The notes under the pieces were generated by a model that was not told the origin of the DNA, ran no database searches, and saw only the letters and a program-made list of their open reading frames with translations. The translations under genes and the position numbers were made by a program. A DNA stretch of 9,148 nucleotides, taken from an uncultured Cetobacterium sp. (GTDB lineage: Bacteria; Fusobacteriota; Fusobacteriia; Fusobacteriales; Fusobacteriaceae). Below, in pieces: positions 1-6,681 of this stretch. Positions within the stretch are counted from its first letter, which is position 1. The number at the start of each line of letters is the position of its first letter. The stretch is from assembly GCA_900766645.1 (NCBI GenBank), contig CAAFWD010000219.1, positions 1 to 9,148 of the forward strand, read 5' to 3'.

Positions 1-491
1 ACAAGCTCTAACATCTCTTTTTTAAATTCTTTATCTAAATAGTTTGTAAGAAGAAGACCAATGGCAAATCTCACAGTGTATGTATTAGTAGAATTCAACC
101 AAATTTTTATCTGATTATAAATCTTATTAGGATATTGTTTAAAAATTTTAGGAGAAAAAGAGTCACAAGTTGCCCAGTTATCAATATAGGGTAGAAATTT
201 TTCTGTAAAATCTAAAGATTCATCTAAATCTTTTATATTTTCAATGAAAAAGGCATGCAGATTATTTTCTTCATAATATCTATGGGGAAGATTGTTTAAA
301 AATTTCAAACTTTCTTTAGTTTTTTCTTTGTAAATTTTTTTAGCAAGTTTTCTCAGAAGAGGGACTCTAATTCCAATAATATTTTCCTCTTTAATGTTTG
401 GAATTAATTTCTGATGGAATTTTTTATAATCTAAATCTTGTAAATTAAAAAGTTCCTGTTTAATTATTTCTATAGAATTGTTATTTTTCAT
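1..491 (-). CDS. AlkD-like DNA alkylation repair protein, C-terminus cut off by the window edge
   Basis: I translated this open frame by hand from the ATG at 491; it stays open for 163 codons to the window edge, so the C-terminal part is missing. The protein matches the DNA alkylation repair (AlkD/HEAT-like repeat) family: an all-helical protein with the segments IGIRVPLLRKLAKK (residues 39-52), YIDNWATCDSF (102-112) and YTVRFAIGLLLTNYL (138-152), all characteristic of the family. W106 and D110 have the same W-x3-D spacing as the Trp and Asp used by Bacillus cereus AlkD to hold and excise cationic alkylpurines. AlkD members are monofunctional DNA glycosylases that remove 3- and 7-alkylated purines without base flipping. 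A good SD (AAGGAG on the minus strand, 498-503) supports the start. It begins 28 bp after the nitroreductase stop, so it is the last visible gene of the LysR-nitroreductase operon. Activity is inferred from family membership; some AlkD paralogues lack glycosylase activity. Confidence 0.85.
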   Translation of the reverse strand, partial: MKNNNSIEIIKQELFNLQDLDYKKFHQKLIPNIKEENIIGIRVPLLRKLAKKIYKEKTKESLKFLNNLPHRYYEENNLHAFFIENIKDLDESLDFTEKFLPYIDNWATCDSFSPKIFKQYPNKIYNQIKIWLNSTNTYTVRFAIGLLLTNYLDKEFKKEMLEL

Positions 492-519
492 TGAAATCTC
501 CTTAAAATTTAGCTCAGAT

Positions 520-1302
520 CTATTTTGTCCAAGAATCAATGGCAGCTTTAACAGATCGATTCATCTCCTTCATAAAATCTGAAGTAATTTTTCTTTTATA
601 CATATGGATTCCTTCATTATCACATCCAGGAAGAAATTTGGGTTTAAATATCTTATGTCTTTCAATCTCCATATCTTTAAATTCATCTTTTTCAATATGC
701 CTATAGTTATTTTGAAAAACAACCATCTCTTTTGGATATCTATGTGGCTGAACTCTATTTTTTTGTTGTTCAGTTGGATATCCAAAGCAGATAAGAGTTA
801 TAGGAAATGTGTATTTCGGAAGATCAAACATTTTTTGATGAGTTTCAAAATTTTCCATAATATCACCAATATAACAACTTCCCACTCCTAAAATTTCTGC
901 TGCAGTGACAGCAGTTTGAGCAGCGATAAGAGCATCATTAATAGCTAACATAAGATCACCCTCTTTTGGATGGTACATTTCAATGTTATTTTCCTCATTG
1001 AATTTTTCAACTCCAGATACTTTTAAATAGTCCATCCATCTTTGGAAGTCAGCTAAAAATAATAAAAGGTATGGAGCTTTTCCAATCATAGGTTGATTAT
1101 CACAGGTTTTAACAAGTTGATTTTTTAAATTTTCATCAGTAACTTCAATAATAGAATACATCATCATATTTCCAGCAGTTGGAGCTCTTAAAGTTGCATT
1201 TAGAATGGCATCTTTAACTTCTTGAGAAATCTCCTTTTCCTCATAGGCTCGAATAGATTTTCTTTTCATTAGCACCTTTAAATTTTCAATTGAATTTTTC
1301 AT
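520..1302 (-). CDS. Nitroreductase-family FMN-dependent oxidoreductase
   Basis: A 260-residue nitroreductase-fold protein. The N-terminal FMN-phosphate motif RKSIRAY (14-20) is followed by the family signature LRAPTAGN (38-45), and the flavin-binding segment LGVGSCYIGDI lies at 138-148. GYPTEQQKNRVQPHRYP (174-190) is the usual end of the core, and about 60 further residues form a C-terminal extension with a GCDNEG segment (226-231). Members are dimeric cytosolic flavoproteins that use NAD(P)H to reduce nitroaromatics, quinones, flavins or other electrophiles; the true substrate cannot be read from the sequence. The start at 1302 has a strong SD (AAGGGGG, about 1310-1316). The inner Met at residue 12 would also leave a complete domain, but it lacks such a site. 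The gene starts 21 bp after the LysR stop and is followed after 28 bp by the AlkD-like gene, so the three are probably co-transcribed. Confidence 0.9.
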   Translation of the reverse strand: MKNSIENLKVLMKRKSIRAYEEKEISQEVKDAILNATLRAPTAGNMMMYSIIEVTDENLKNQLVKTCDNQPMIGKAPYLLLFLADFQRWMDYLKVSGVEKFNEENNIEMYHPKEGDLMLAINDALIAAQTAVTAAEILGVGSCYIGDIMENFETHQKMFDLPKYTFPITLICFGYPTEQQKNRVQPHRYPKEMVVFQNNYRHIEKDEFKDMEIERHKIFKPKFLPGCDNEGIHMYKRKITSDFMKEMNRSVKAAIDSWTK

Positions 1303-1323
1303 AAAATACCCCCTTAAATTATA

Positions 1324-2187
1324 TTAATCTGTTAAAGATTTTATAAAATGCCTAGCAACTGGTGATAAATTTTTATTTCTTAACCAAGCAACTACAATTT
1401 GAGTATCTAAAGATTCATCATTAATATTTATAATTTTAGAATTTTCACGAAAAATAAGATTTCGAGAACTTTCTGGGACTATTGCTACTCCCATACCTTG
1501 TTGGGCTAGATTCATAAGAGTTCGACTATCTTCCCCCTCTAATAAAATATTTGGAATAAATCCCTTTCTATAACAAGCATTTACGATTATTTTTTTAAAA
1601 CGTTTATCAATTATAAGAGGAAGATCTTCTAGCTGTGAAACATCAATTTCATTTAAATTTTGAAAGTATCTATCTTTATCAACAAGAGCTATCATAGGTT
1701 CTTTAGATAGATATATACAATCAAAATCCTCTGAGTTAAAAGGAGTTCTTATAAAACCAATATCTATTGTTCCATGATTTAAAAGGTCCAAAATCTTATA
1801 AGTACTTCCCTCTTTAAGATCGAATTTAACCTCGGGGTTATGCTTTGAAAACTCAGGGATAGATTTTGGAACTAGAGCAGCAGAAGAGGATGCAACAAAT
1901 CCTATTTTTAATATCCCTTCTAATTCCTCATGACTTTCTTTAATTTCTTTTACAGTTTTATCAATTAAATCTAAAATTTGAACAGCTCTATTTTTTAAAA
2001 ATTCACCAACTTCTGTAATTTCTAAATTTCTAGTTGTTCTTTCAAAAAGTTTAGCTCCAATCTCTTCCTCTAAAGTTTTTAATTGATGACTTAAAGGAGG
2101 TTGTGAAACATGAAGTTTTTTTGATGCTTTAGTGATATTATTTTCCTCTGCAATGGCTAAGAAATACTTTAATTGTTTGATCTCCAT
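1324..2187 (-). CDS. LysR-family transcriptional regulator
   Basis: A complete LysR-type regulator of 287 residues, normal length for the family. The N-terminal winged helix-turn-helix (1-60) is textbook: MEIKQLKYFLAIAEENNIT, then ASKKLHVSQPPLSHQLKTLE (21-40), then GAKLFERTTRNLEITEVG. A linker helix (about 60-90) leads to the effector-binding domain, which opens with LKIGFVASSSAALVPKSI (93-110) and includes IDIGFIRTP (141-149) and the conserved GMGVAIVP (231-238). The SD is AAAGGAG (2199-2205, minus strand), 11 nt from the ATG. It is the first gene of the leftward operon with the nitroreductase and AlkD-like genes, and it diverges across 138 bp from the solute-binding protein operon. LysR proteins usually control the divergent neighbour and themselves, so the binding protein-DUF4438-racemase operon is the most likely target; control of the nitroreductase is an alternative. 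The inducer is unknown. Confidence 0.93.
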   Translation of the reverse strand: MEIKQLKYFLAIAEENNITKASKKLHVSQPPLSHQLKTLEEEIGAKLFERTTRNLEITEVGEFLKNRAVQILDLIDKTVKEIKESHEELEGILKIGFVASSSAALVPKSIPEFSKHNPEVKFDLKEGSTYKILDLLNHGTIDIGFIRTPFNSEDFDCIYLSKEPMIALVDKDRYFQNLNEIDVSQLEDLPLIIDKRFKKIIVNACYRKGFIPNILLEGEDSRTLMNLAQQGMGVAIVPESSRNLIFRENSKIININDESLDTQIVVAWLRNKNLSPVARHFIKSLTD

Positions 2188-2204
2188 AGAAAATAGTTCT
2201 CCTT

Positions 2205-2284
2205 TTTAGTATTTATATTTTTTTCGAATAAATAACATAAGAATTTAGTATTTATTTATTTGTTTTCCATCGTGCTATACTAAA
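2205..2284. promoter_or_regulatory. Three TTTAGTAT repeats, candidate regulator binding sites
   Basis: The octamer TTTAGTAT occurs at 2205-2212 and 2244-2251, and as its reverse complement ATACTAAA at 2277-2284. The first two copies extend to a 12-base direct repeat, TTTAGTATTTAT (2205-2216 and 2244-2255). A separate inverted repeat, AATAAATA (2227-2234) with TATTTATT (2249-2256), overlaps the second copy. The third copy overlaps the plus-strand -10 element and the first abuts the LysR ribosome binding site. This layout fits multi-site binding by a LysR tetramer, which usually recognises AT-rich T-N11-A dyads. The repeats are directly visible; their role as operators is inferred. Confidence 0.45.
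2273..2281 (+). promoter_or_regulatory. Extended -10 promoter for the binding protein operon
   Basis: TGCTATACT is an extended -10 element (TGn followed by TATACT, five of six consensus bases), 44 bp upstream of the solute-binding protein ATG. The position 17 bp further upstream (around 2253-2258) is pure A/T with no good TTGACA match, so the promoter probably depends on the extended -10 or on an activator. The inverted TTTAGTAT copy covers most of the -10. Confidence 0.5.
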
Positions 2285-2325
2285 ATACATTATAACAGGT
2301 TTAAAGATAATAAAGGAGGGGTTTA

Positions 2326-3840
2326 ATGAAAAAAATTATATTATCAGTTTTTTCAGCATTATTTCTTTTAGCTGGTTGCGGGGAGAAAGAGACTACAGGA
2401 TCAAAAACTGAAGAAAAAAAAATTTTAACAGTGGCTCAATCAGCTGATGCAAAAAGTTTAGATCCACATGCTACAAATGATAGTGTTTCATCAGGAGTTA
2501 TGGTTCAAATTTATGATCCATTAGTAGGAATTGATGAAAATTTAAAAGTTGTACCAAGACTTGCTGAAAGTTGGAAAGAGATATCACCTACAAAATATGA
2601 ATTTACTTTAAAAAAGGGAGTAAAATTTCATAATGGAGAAGAATTAAAAGCTTCAGATGTAGTGTTTACATATAATAGAATGTTGAACTCTCCAAGAGTT
2701 AGTCACATTGTAGGACCTATGAAAAAAATAACAGCTAAATCTGATTATGTTGTAGAGGTTGAGTTATCAAATCCTTTTGCGCCAATGCTTTATCATTTAG
2801 CTCATCCAGCAAGTTTAATATTAAGTGAAAAAGCTGTTACAGAAAGTGGAGATTCTTATGGACAAAATCCAGTTGGAACTGGACCTTTCAAATTTCTTAG
2901 TTGGACTCCTGGGGACAGAATAGTATTAGAAAATAATGAAAATTATTTTAGAGAACCATCAAAAATAGATGAAGTAAATATAAGAGTAATTGTAGAAGCA
3001 AGTAATAGAGTTATTGGTCTTGAAACTGGAGAGTTGGATATGTCTATAAATATTGCACCAGTTGATATTAACCAAGTAAGATCAAGTGAGAATTTATTAC
3101 TTTTAGAAGATACAGGATTTGGAATGAATTATTTAGGATTCAACACAGTTAAACCGCCTTTTAATAATAAAAATATAAGAAAAGCTGTAGCACATGCTGT
3201 AAAAGCTGATGATATTATTGAGGCTGTTGTTTTAAATGCAGGAACAAGAGCAAGTACTCCAGTTCCAAAAGGGGTATTTGGTCATGATGATTCAATTGAA
3301 CCAATTGAATGGAATCCAGAATTAAGTAAAGAGCTTATTGCAAAAGAGGGGTTAGAGAATCAGATTAAAACAAAAATTTGGACAAATGATGATGTTACAA
3401 GACTTCAAATTGCTCAAATAGTTCAATCTCAACTTAAAGATGTAGGAATAGATGCTTCAATAGAATCTCTTGAGTGGGGAGCTTTTTTAGAGGGAACGGC
3501 TAGAGAGGAACATGAAATTATTATTTTAGGTTGGGGAAATGTTACAGGGGATGCGGACTATAGTTTATATCCTGTATTTAACACAGCAACAGATCCAAGT
3601 GCAGGAAGAAGAACGGTTTACTCTAATCCAAAAGTGGATGAACTTTTAAATAAAGGAAGAGAAACAACAGATCCAAATATTAGATTGGAAGTTTATTCTC
3701 AAGCACAAGAGATAATAAAAGATGATGCTCCATTGGTACCACTTTACTATCCAAAATATAATGTTGGAATAAATAAAAAGGTTAAGAATTTTAAAATTAG
3801 TCCAATGGGACACCATAGTTTTTATGGTGTAGAACTATAA
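2326..3840 (+). CDS. Peptide-type ABC transporter substrate-binding lipoprotein (SBP_bac_5)
   Basis: A full-length (504 residue) family-5 extracellular solute-binding protein, the class that captures di/oligopeptides, glutathione, nickel and related ligands for ABC importers. It begins with a lipoprotein signal peptide with lipobox LAGC, lipidated Cys18, followed by a charged linker. Family landmarks are LDPHATNDS (45-53), LAESWKEISPTKYEFTLKKG (79-98), the signature VKFHNGEELKASDVVFTYNR (99-118), NPVGTGPFKF (181-190) and the C-terminal-lobe segments GWGNVTGDADY (402-412) and YSNPKVDELL (432-441). It should be tethered outside the inner membrane. The start has a strong AAGGAGG site (2313-2319). 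It is the first gene of an operon with DUF4438 (16 bp gap) and a racemase (42 bp gap). Unusually, no permease or ATPase genes are adjacent, so it must borrow a transporter encoded elsewhere. The ligand is not determinable; the operon partners point to a peptide or amino-acid derivative. Confidence 0.92.
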   Translation: MKKIILSVFSALFLLAGCGEKETTGSKTEEKKILTVAQSADAKSLDPHATNDSVSSGVMVQIYDPLVGIDENLKVVPRLAESWKEISPTKYEFTLKKGVKFHNGEELKASDVVFTYNRMLNSPRVSHIVGPMKKITAKSDYVVEVELSNPFAPMLYHLAHPASLILSEKAVTESGDSYGQNPVGTGPFKFLSWTPGDRIVLENNENYFREPSKIDEVNIRVIVEASNRVIGLETGELDMSINIAPVDINQVRSSENLLLLEDTGFGMNYLGFNTVKPPFNNKNIRKAVAHAVKADDIIEAVVLNAGTRASTPVPKGVFGHDDSIEPIEWNPELSKELIAKEGLENQIKTKIWTNDDVTRLQIAQIVQSQLKDVGIDASIESLEWGAFLEGTAREEHEIIILGWGNVTGDADYSLYPVFNTATDPSAGRRTVYSNPKVDELLNKGRETTDPNIRLEVYSQAQEIIKDDAPLVPLYYPKYNVGINKKVKNFKISPMGHHSFYGVEL

Positions 3841-3856
3841 AAAAGGGGGAGTATTT

Positions 3857-4708
3857 ATGAAAACTAATAAAGAGCAAGTTGTAAAAATATCTTTACAAGG
3901 TGAGATAAGACAGCCAATTTTTGCAGGGTATAAAGTTTCATCAGAGGGGGTTCCAGAAATTCTTCCAGGGACTTGCGGAATAACTTACAATTTTAAAATA
4001 GGAGATTCATGTATGGATATTTCAGGTGATCATGTGGAACCAGGAGTATCAATACACCATCCAAAGGATAGAGAATCAAAGGCATTAATGAATCTTTCTT
4101 GTATAGGAAATGAGGCAAAAGTTATTACAGGGGACGCAAAAGGAAAAAAGGGAAGAGTTACAGGAAAACATGGTGGAATTGATAATGTGATCATAGATTT
4201 TCCAAAAGACGTTTTAGATGATTTAGCAATAGGGGATAAAATTCAGATAAAAGGTTATGGTCAGGGATTCAAGCTTTTAAGTCATCCAAAAATATCTGTT
4301 ATGAATATAGATCCAGACTTCTTTGAAAAGATAGGGGTAAAAGAAAATGGAGGAAAATTAGAAGTGCCAGTTGTAACAAGAATTCCAGCTTATTTAATGG
4401 GATCAGGAATAGGGGTATTTTCTGCATCAGAGGCGGATTATGATATTATGACTGCTGATAAAGAAAAGAATAAAGAGTTTGGAATAGATAAATTGAGATT
4501 TGGAGATATAGTTCTTTTAGAGGATTGTGATAATACTTATGGAGTTGGGTATTTAAAGGGATCAGTAACAATAGGGGTTGTAGTACATTCAGATTGCATA
4601 AAGTCAGGGCATGGACCAGGGGTAACAGTTATTATGTCATGTAAGGAATCTTTAATTAGTGGAATTATAGATAAAGATGCAAATATTGGTAATTATTTTA
4701 CAAGATAA
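3857..4708 (+). CDS. DUF4438 domain-containing protein of unknown function
   Basis: A 283-residue cytosolic protein without signal peptide or membrane helices, recognised from its conserved blocks as DUF4438, a family I recall from Thermotoga (TM1086) and other anaerobes. Key blocks are LPGTCGITYNFKIGD (36-50), GDHVEPGVS (57-65), LSCIGNEAKVITGDAKGKKG (80-99), VTGKHGGIDNVIIDF (101-115), HPKISVMNIDPD (143-154), PAYLMGSGIGVFSASEADYDIM (177-198; Gly- and Ser-rich) and GVVVHSDCIKSGHGPGVTVIM (240-260). Residues 86-115 resemble a KOW motif. There are six cysteines (40, 52, 82, 224, 247, 262) and several conserved His/Asp residues that could form a metal or active site. The SD AAGGGGGAG lies at 3843-3851, 5 nt before the ATG. 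Position between a solute-binding protein and a racemase suggests a role in metabolism of the imported compound. No biochemical function is known to me and none is claimed. Confidence 0.85.
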   Translation: MKTNKEQVVKISLQGEIRQPIFAGYKVSSEGVPEILPGTCGITYNFKIGDSCMDISGDHVEPGVSIHHPKDRESKALMNLSCIGNEAKVITGDAKGKKGRVTGKHGGIDNVIIDFPKDVLDDLAIGDKIQIKGYGQGFKLLSHPKISVMNIDPDFFEKIGVKENGGKLEVPVVTRIPAYLMGSGIGVFSASEADYDIMTADKEKNKEFGIDKLRFGDIVLLEDCDNTYGVGYLKGSVTIGVVVHSDCIKSGHGPGVTVIMSCKESLISGIIDKDANIGNYFTR

Positions 4709-4750
4709 AAATATAAATATAAAGTTCGAGTTTATCAGGAGGAAAGTGAT

Positions 4751-5440
4751 ATGAAAAAAATAGGAATTATAGGGGGAATGGGGCCTTTAGCTACAGCAGA
4801 TCTTTTTACAAAAATTATAAAGTCTAGTGATGCAACATGTGATAGAGAACATATACCTATAATTATCGATAACAACACTAAAATTCCAGATAGAACAGCG
4901 GCAATTTTAGGTGAGGGAGAAGATCCTTTAAATGAGATGAGTTGTTCAGCAAAAACTTTAGAAAAGGCAGGAGCAGATTTTCTTGTAATGTCATGTAATA
5001 CAGCCCATTATTTTTATGATGAACTAATAAAAGAGGTAAAAATACCAATTTTAAATATGATAGAGGAAACAGCTAAATATATTTTAAAAAAGGATCCTAC
5101 TGTAAAAAAAGTGGGACTTCTATCAACAACGGGGACGACAAAAGGAAAAGTATATGAAAGTGTTTTTAAAAAATATAATATAGAGGTTATAAGCCCAAAT
5201 GATGAAGAGAAATCAGAGGTTATGCATTTGATTTATAAAGTTATAAAAAATTGGGATTCAACTTATAATCCTATAAAAATAAAAGAAATTATAAAAAAAA
5301 TGGAAAAAATGGGGGCTGAAAATATAATTTTAGGATGTACAGAGTTACCAATAGCTATGGAGTTTTTTAAGATAGAGGGGAAATTTTATGATCCAACAAG
5401 CATATTGGCATTATCAGCAGTGGAAAGAGCAAAAAGTTAA
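4751..5440 (+). CDS. Aspartate/glutamate racemase family protein
   Basis: A 229-residue member of the PLP-independent Asp/Glu racemase family (RacX/YgeA-like subgroup), normal length. The N-terminal motif KIGIIGGMGPLATADLF (3-19) is diagnostic. Both catalytic cysteines are in place: Cys82 in VMSCNTAHYFYD (79-90) and Cys196 in ILGCTELPIAM (193-203). They act as the two-base pair that removes and returns the alpha proton from opposite faces. The enzyme is therefore probably active as an amino-acid racemase; family members range from aspartate-specific to broad-spectrum ones, so the substrate is open. The SD AGGAGG (4737-4742) sits 8 nt before the ATG. It is the last gene of the operon, ending inside the arm of an AT-rich hairpin. 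D-amino acids could feed peptidoglycan synthesis, or the enzyme could convert a D-amino acid released from an imported peptide into the usable L form; the context favours catabolism but does not prove it. Confidence 0.9.
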   Translation: MKKIGIIGGMGPLATADLFTKIIKSSDATCDREHIPIIIDNNTKIPDRTAAILGEGEDPLNEMSCSAKTLEKAGADFLVMSCNTAHYFYDELIKEVKIPILNMIEETAKYILKKDPTVKKVGLLSTTGTTKGKVYESVFKKYNIEVISPNDEEKSEVMHLIYKVIKNWDSTYNPIKIKEIIKKMEKMGAENIILGCTELPIAMEFFKIEGKFYDPTSILALSAVERAKS

Positions 5441-5482
5441 GAAAAAATAAATTTCACAAACATATGTTGATTTTTTTCTTAA
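5437..5482 (+). terminator. Possible AT-rich terminator after the racemase operon
   Basis: The sequence TTAAGAAAAAA (5437-5447) is perfectly complementary to TTTTTTCTTAA (5472-5482), an 11-bp stem that includes the racemase stop codon. The 24-base loop contains a second small palindrome, AACATATGTT (5459-5468). The run of T in the right arm could serve as the U-tract. The stem has a single G-C pair, so it is a weak intrinsic terminator at best. Its position between two complete plus-strand genes supports the call. Confidence 0.45.
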
Positions 5483-5539
5483 TTTGTTATAACCTTTACT
5501 TAGAGATAGATATTAAATTAAGTTAGCGAGGTAGGGTTT

Positions 5540-6625
5540 ATGAATAAACATATTTTTAGTGGAAGTAAAGAGAAAGTTATCAGCTATTTAAAAAATATCA
5601 AGCATAATGGCAAAAAAGAGAATACGGTAGAAGCTCTTACAGGTATGGATGAAGCACTTAAAAATTGTATTGAAATGTCAGATAAGACAGATTCTTTTTT
5701 AGCTTTATTGGGAGATAAGGAGATTATTTTCAGTGAAGATAAAAGCTCTTTTGTGATGTTTGGAAAAAGTGGGCACTCCTTTATAACTATGGGGGATCCG
5801 ATTGGAGATGAAAACTCTTTTAATGATTCTATTCATAAATTTTACAGTTATTGTAAATCTCATAGAAAAGATGTTGTTTTTTACGAGATAGGAAAAGAAT
5901 ATCTAAGTTATTATATAGATTTAGGGTTAAGTTTTTTAAAGATAGGAGAATATGCTCAAGTTGATGTTGAAAACTTTACACTTGAAGGAAGCAGAATAAA
6001 AAACCTAAGACATACTCATACAAAAATAGAAAAGTGTGGTTATAAGTTTGAAGTTGTTCCTGTGTCTGAAGTTCCAAATATTTTAGATGAGATAGAAGAG
6101 GTTTCAAATGAGTGGTTAGGGGATAAAGTTGCAGATGAAAAAGGATTTTCTTTAGGAAAATTTTCAAAAGAGTATCTTTTAAATTTTCCAATTGCAGTTA
6201 TAAAAGATGGGGAGAAAATATTAGCTTTTGGAAATATTATGGCAACTAAAAATAAAAAAGAGATCGCTTTGGATCTAATGAGATATAGAAATGATGCTCC
6301 ATCTGGAATTATGGATTATATATTTGTGTGTGTAATAAAATATGCACAAGAAAATGGATATAAGAAATTTAATTTAGGAATGGCTCCTTTAGCAGGAATA
6401 GAGGAGAAAACAGCGTCTCTTTGGAATAAAGTTGAAAGAGCTGTTTATTATCATGGTGAACATTTTTATAACTTTAAAGGTCTAAGAGCATTTAAAGATA
6501 AGTTTGATCCTAAGTGGGAGCCAAGATATATAGCTTATTCTGGACCTATAAATTTACCAAGCATTTTAAAAGATGTAACTCTTTTAATTTCTGGTGGACT
6601 TAAGGGATTAATTACTAAGAAATAA
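5540..6625 (+). CDS. Stand-alone MprF-type phosphatidylglycerol aminoacyltransferase domain (DUF2156)
   Basis: This 361-residue protein matches the C-terminal catalytic domain of MprF (LPG_synthase_C, formerly DUF2156), a tandem GNAT-like fold that transfers an amino acid from aminoacyl-tRNA to phosphatidylglycerol. Hallmarks are FVMFGKSGHSFITMGDPIGD (71-90), SRIKNLRHTHTKIEKCGYKF (151-170), the block LDLMRYRNDAPSGIMDYIF (244-262), FNLGMAPLAG (277-286) and FKDKFDPKWEPRYIAYSG (318-335). Full MprF is about 800-850 residues with some 14 membrane helices in an N-terminal flippase half. Here the protein starts directly at the catalytic domain and has no predicted membrane spans, so it would be soluble or peripherally bound. 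The start has GAGG at 5528-5531, 8 nt upstream. It stands alone between two hairpins, so it needs its own promoter in 5483-5525, where I see only weak candidates (TTGTTA at 5484-5489 overlapping the palindrome GTTATAAC). Lysine, alanine or another amino acid may be transferred; the acceptor may differ from phosphatidylglycerol. Confidence 0.85.
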   Translation: MNKHIFSGSKEKVISYLKNIKHNGKKENTVEALTGMDEALKNCIEMSDKTDSFLALLGDKEIIFSEDKSSFVMFGKSGHSFITMGDPIGDENSFNDSIHKFYSYCKSHRKDVVFYEIGKEYLSYYIDLGLSFLKIGEYAQVDVENFTLEGSRIKNLRHTHTKIEKCGYKFEVVPVSEVPNILDEIEEVSNEWLGDKVADEKGFSLGKFSKEYLLNFPIAVIKDGEKILAFGNIMATKNKKEIALDLMRYRNDAPSGIMDYIFVCVIKYAQENGYKKFNLGMAPLAGIEEKTASLWNKVERAVYYHGEHFYNFKGLRAFKDKFDPKWEPRYIAYSGPINLPSILKDVTLLISGGLKGLITKK

Positions 6626-6632
6626 TAAAATT

Positions 6633-6666
6633 AAAATAGTAGAGCTAAATTGCTCTACTATTTTTT
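6633..6666. terminator. Bidirectional rho-independent terminator
   Basis: A perfect 13-bp stem, AAAATAGTAGAGC (6633-6645) with GCTCTACTATTTT (6652-6664), closes a 6-base loop. Six T residues (6661-6666) follow on the plus strand and a T-rich run follows on the minus strand. It lies between the convergent aminoacyltransferase and antiporter genes (ends 6625 and 6682) and should stop transcription from both. Confidence 0.9.
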
Positions 6667-6681
6667 ATTGTTTGTATGTAT

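Noticed and set aside
570..785. A 71-codon minus-strand open frame
   Set aside because: It is an out-of-frame shadow of the nitroreductase coding sequence on the same strand.
604..891. A 95-codon plus-strand open frame
   Set aside because: It lies antisense within the nitroreductase gene, which has full family motifs and an SD; the frame's product has no recognisable features.
5976..6191. A 71-codon minus-strand open frame
   Set aside because: It is antisense inside the MprF-type aminoacyltransferase gene, with a low-complexity product and no SD support.
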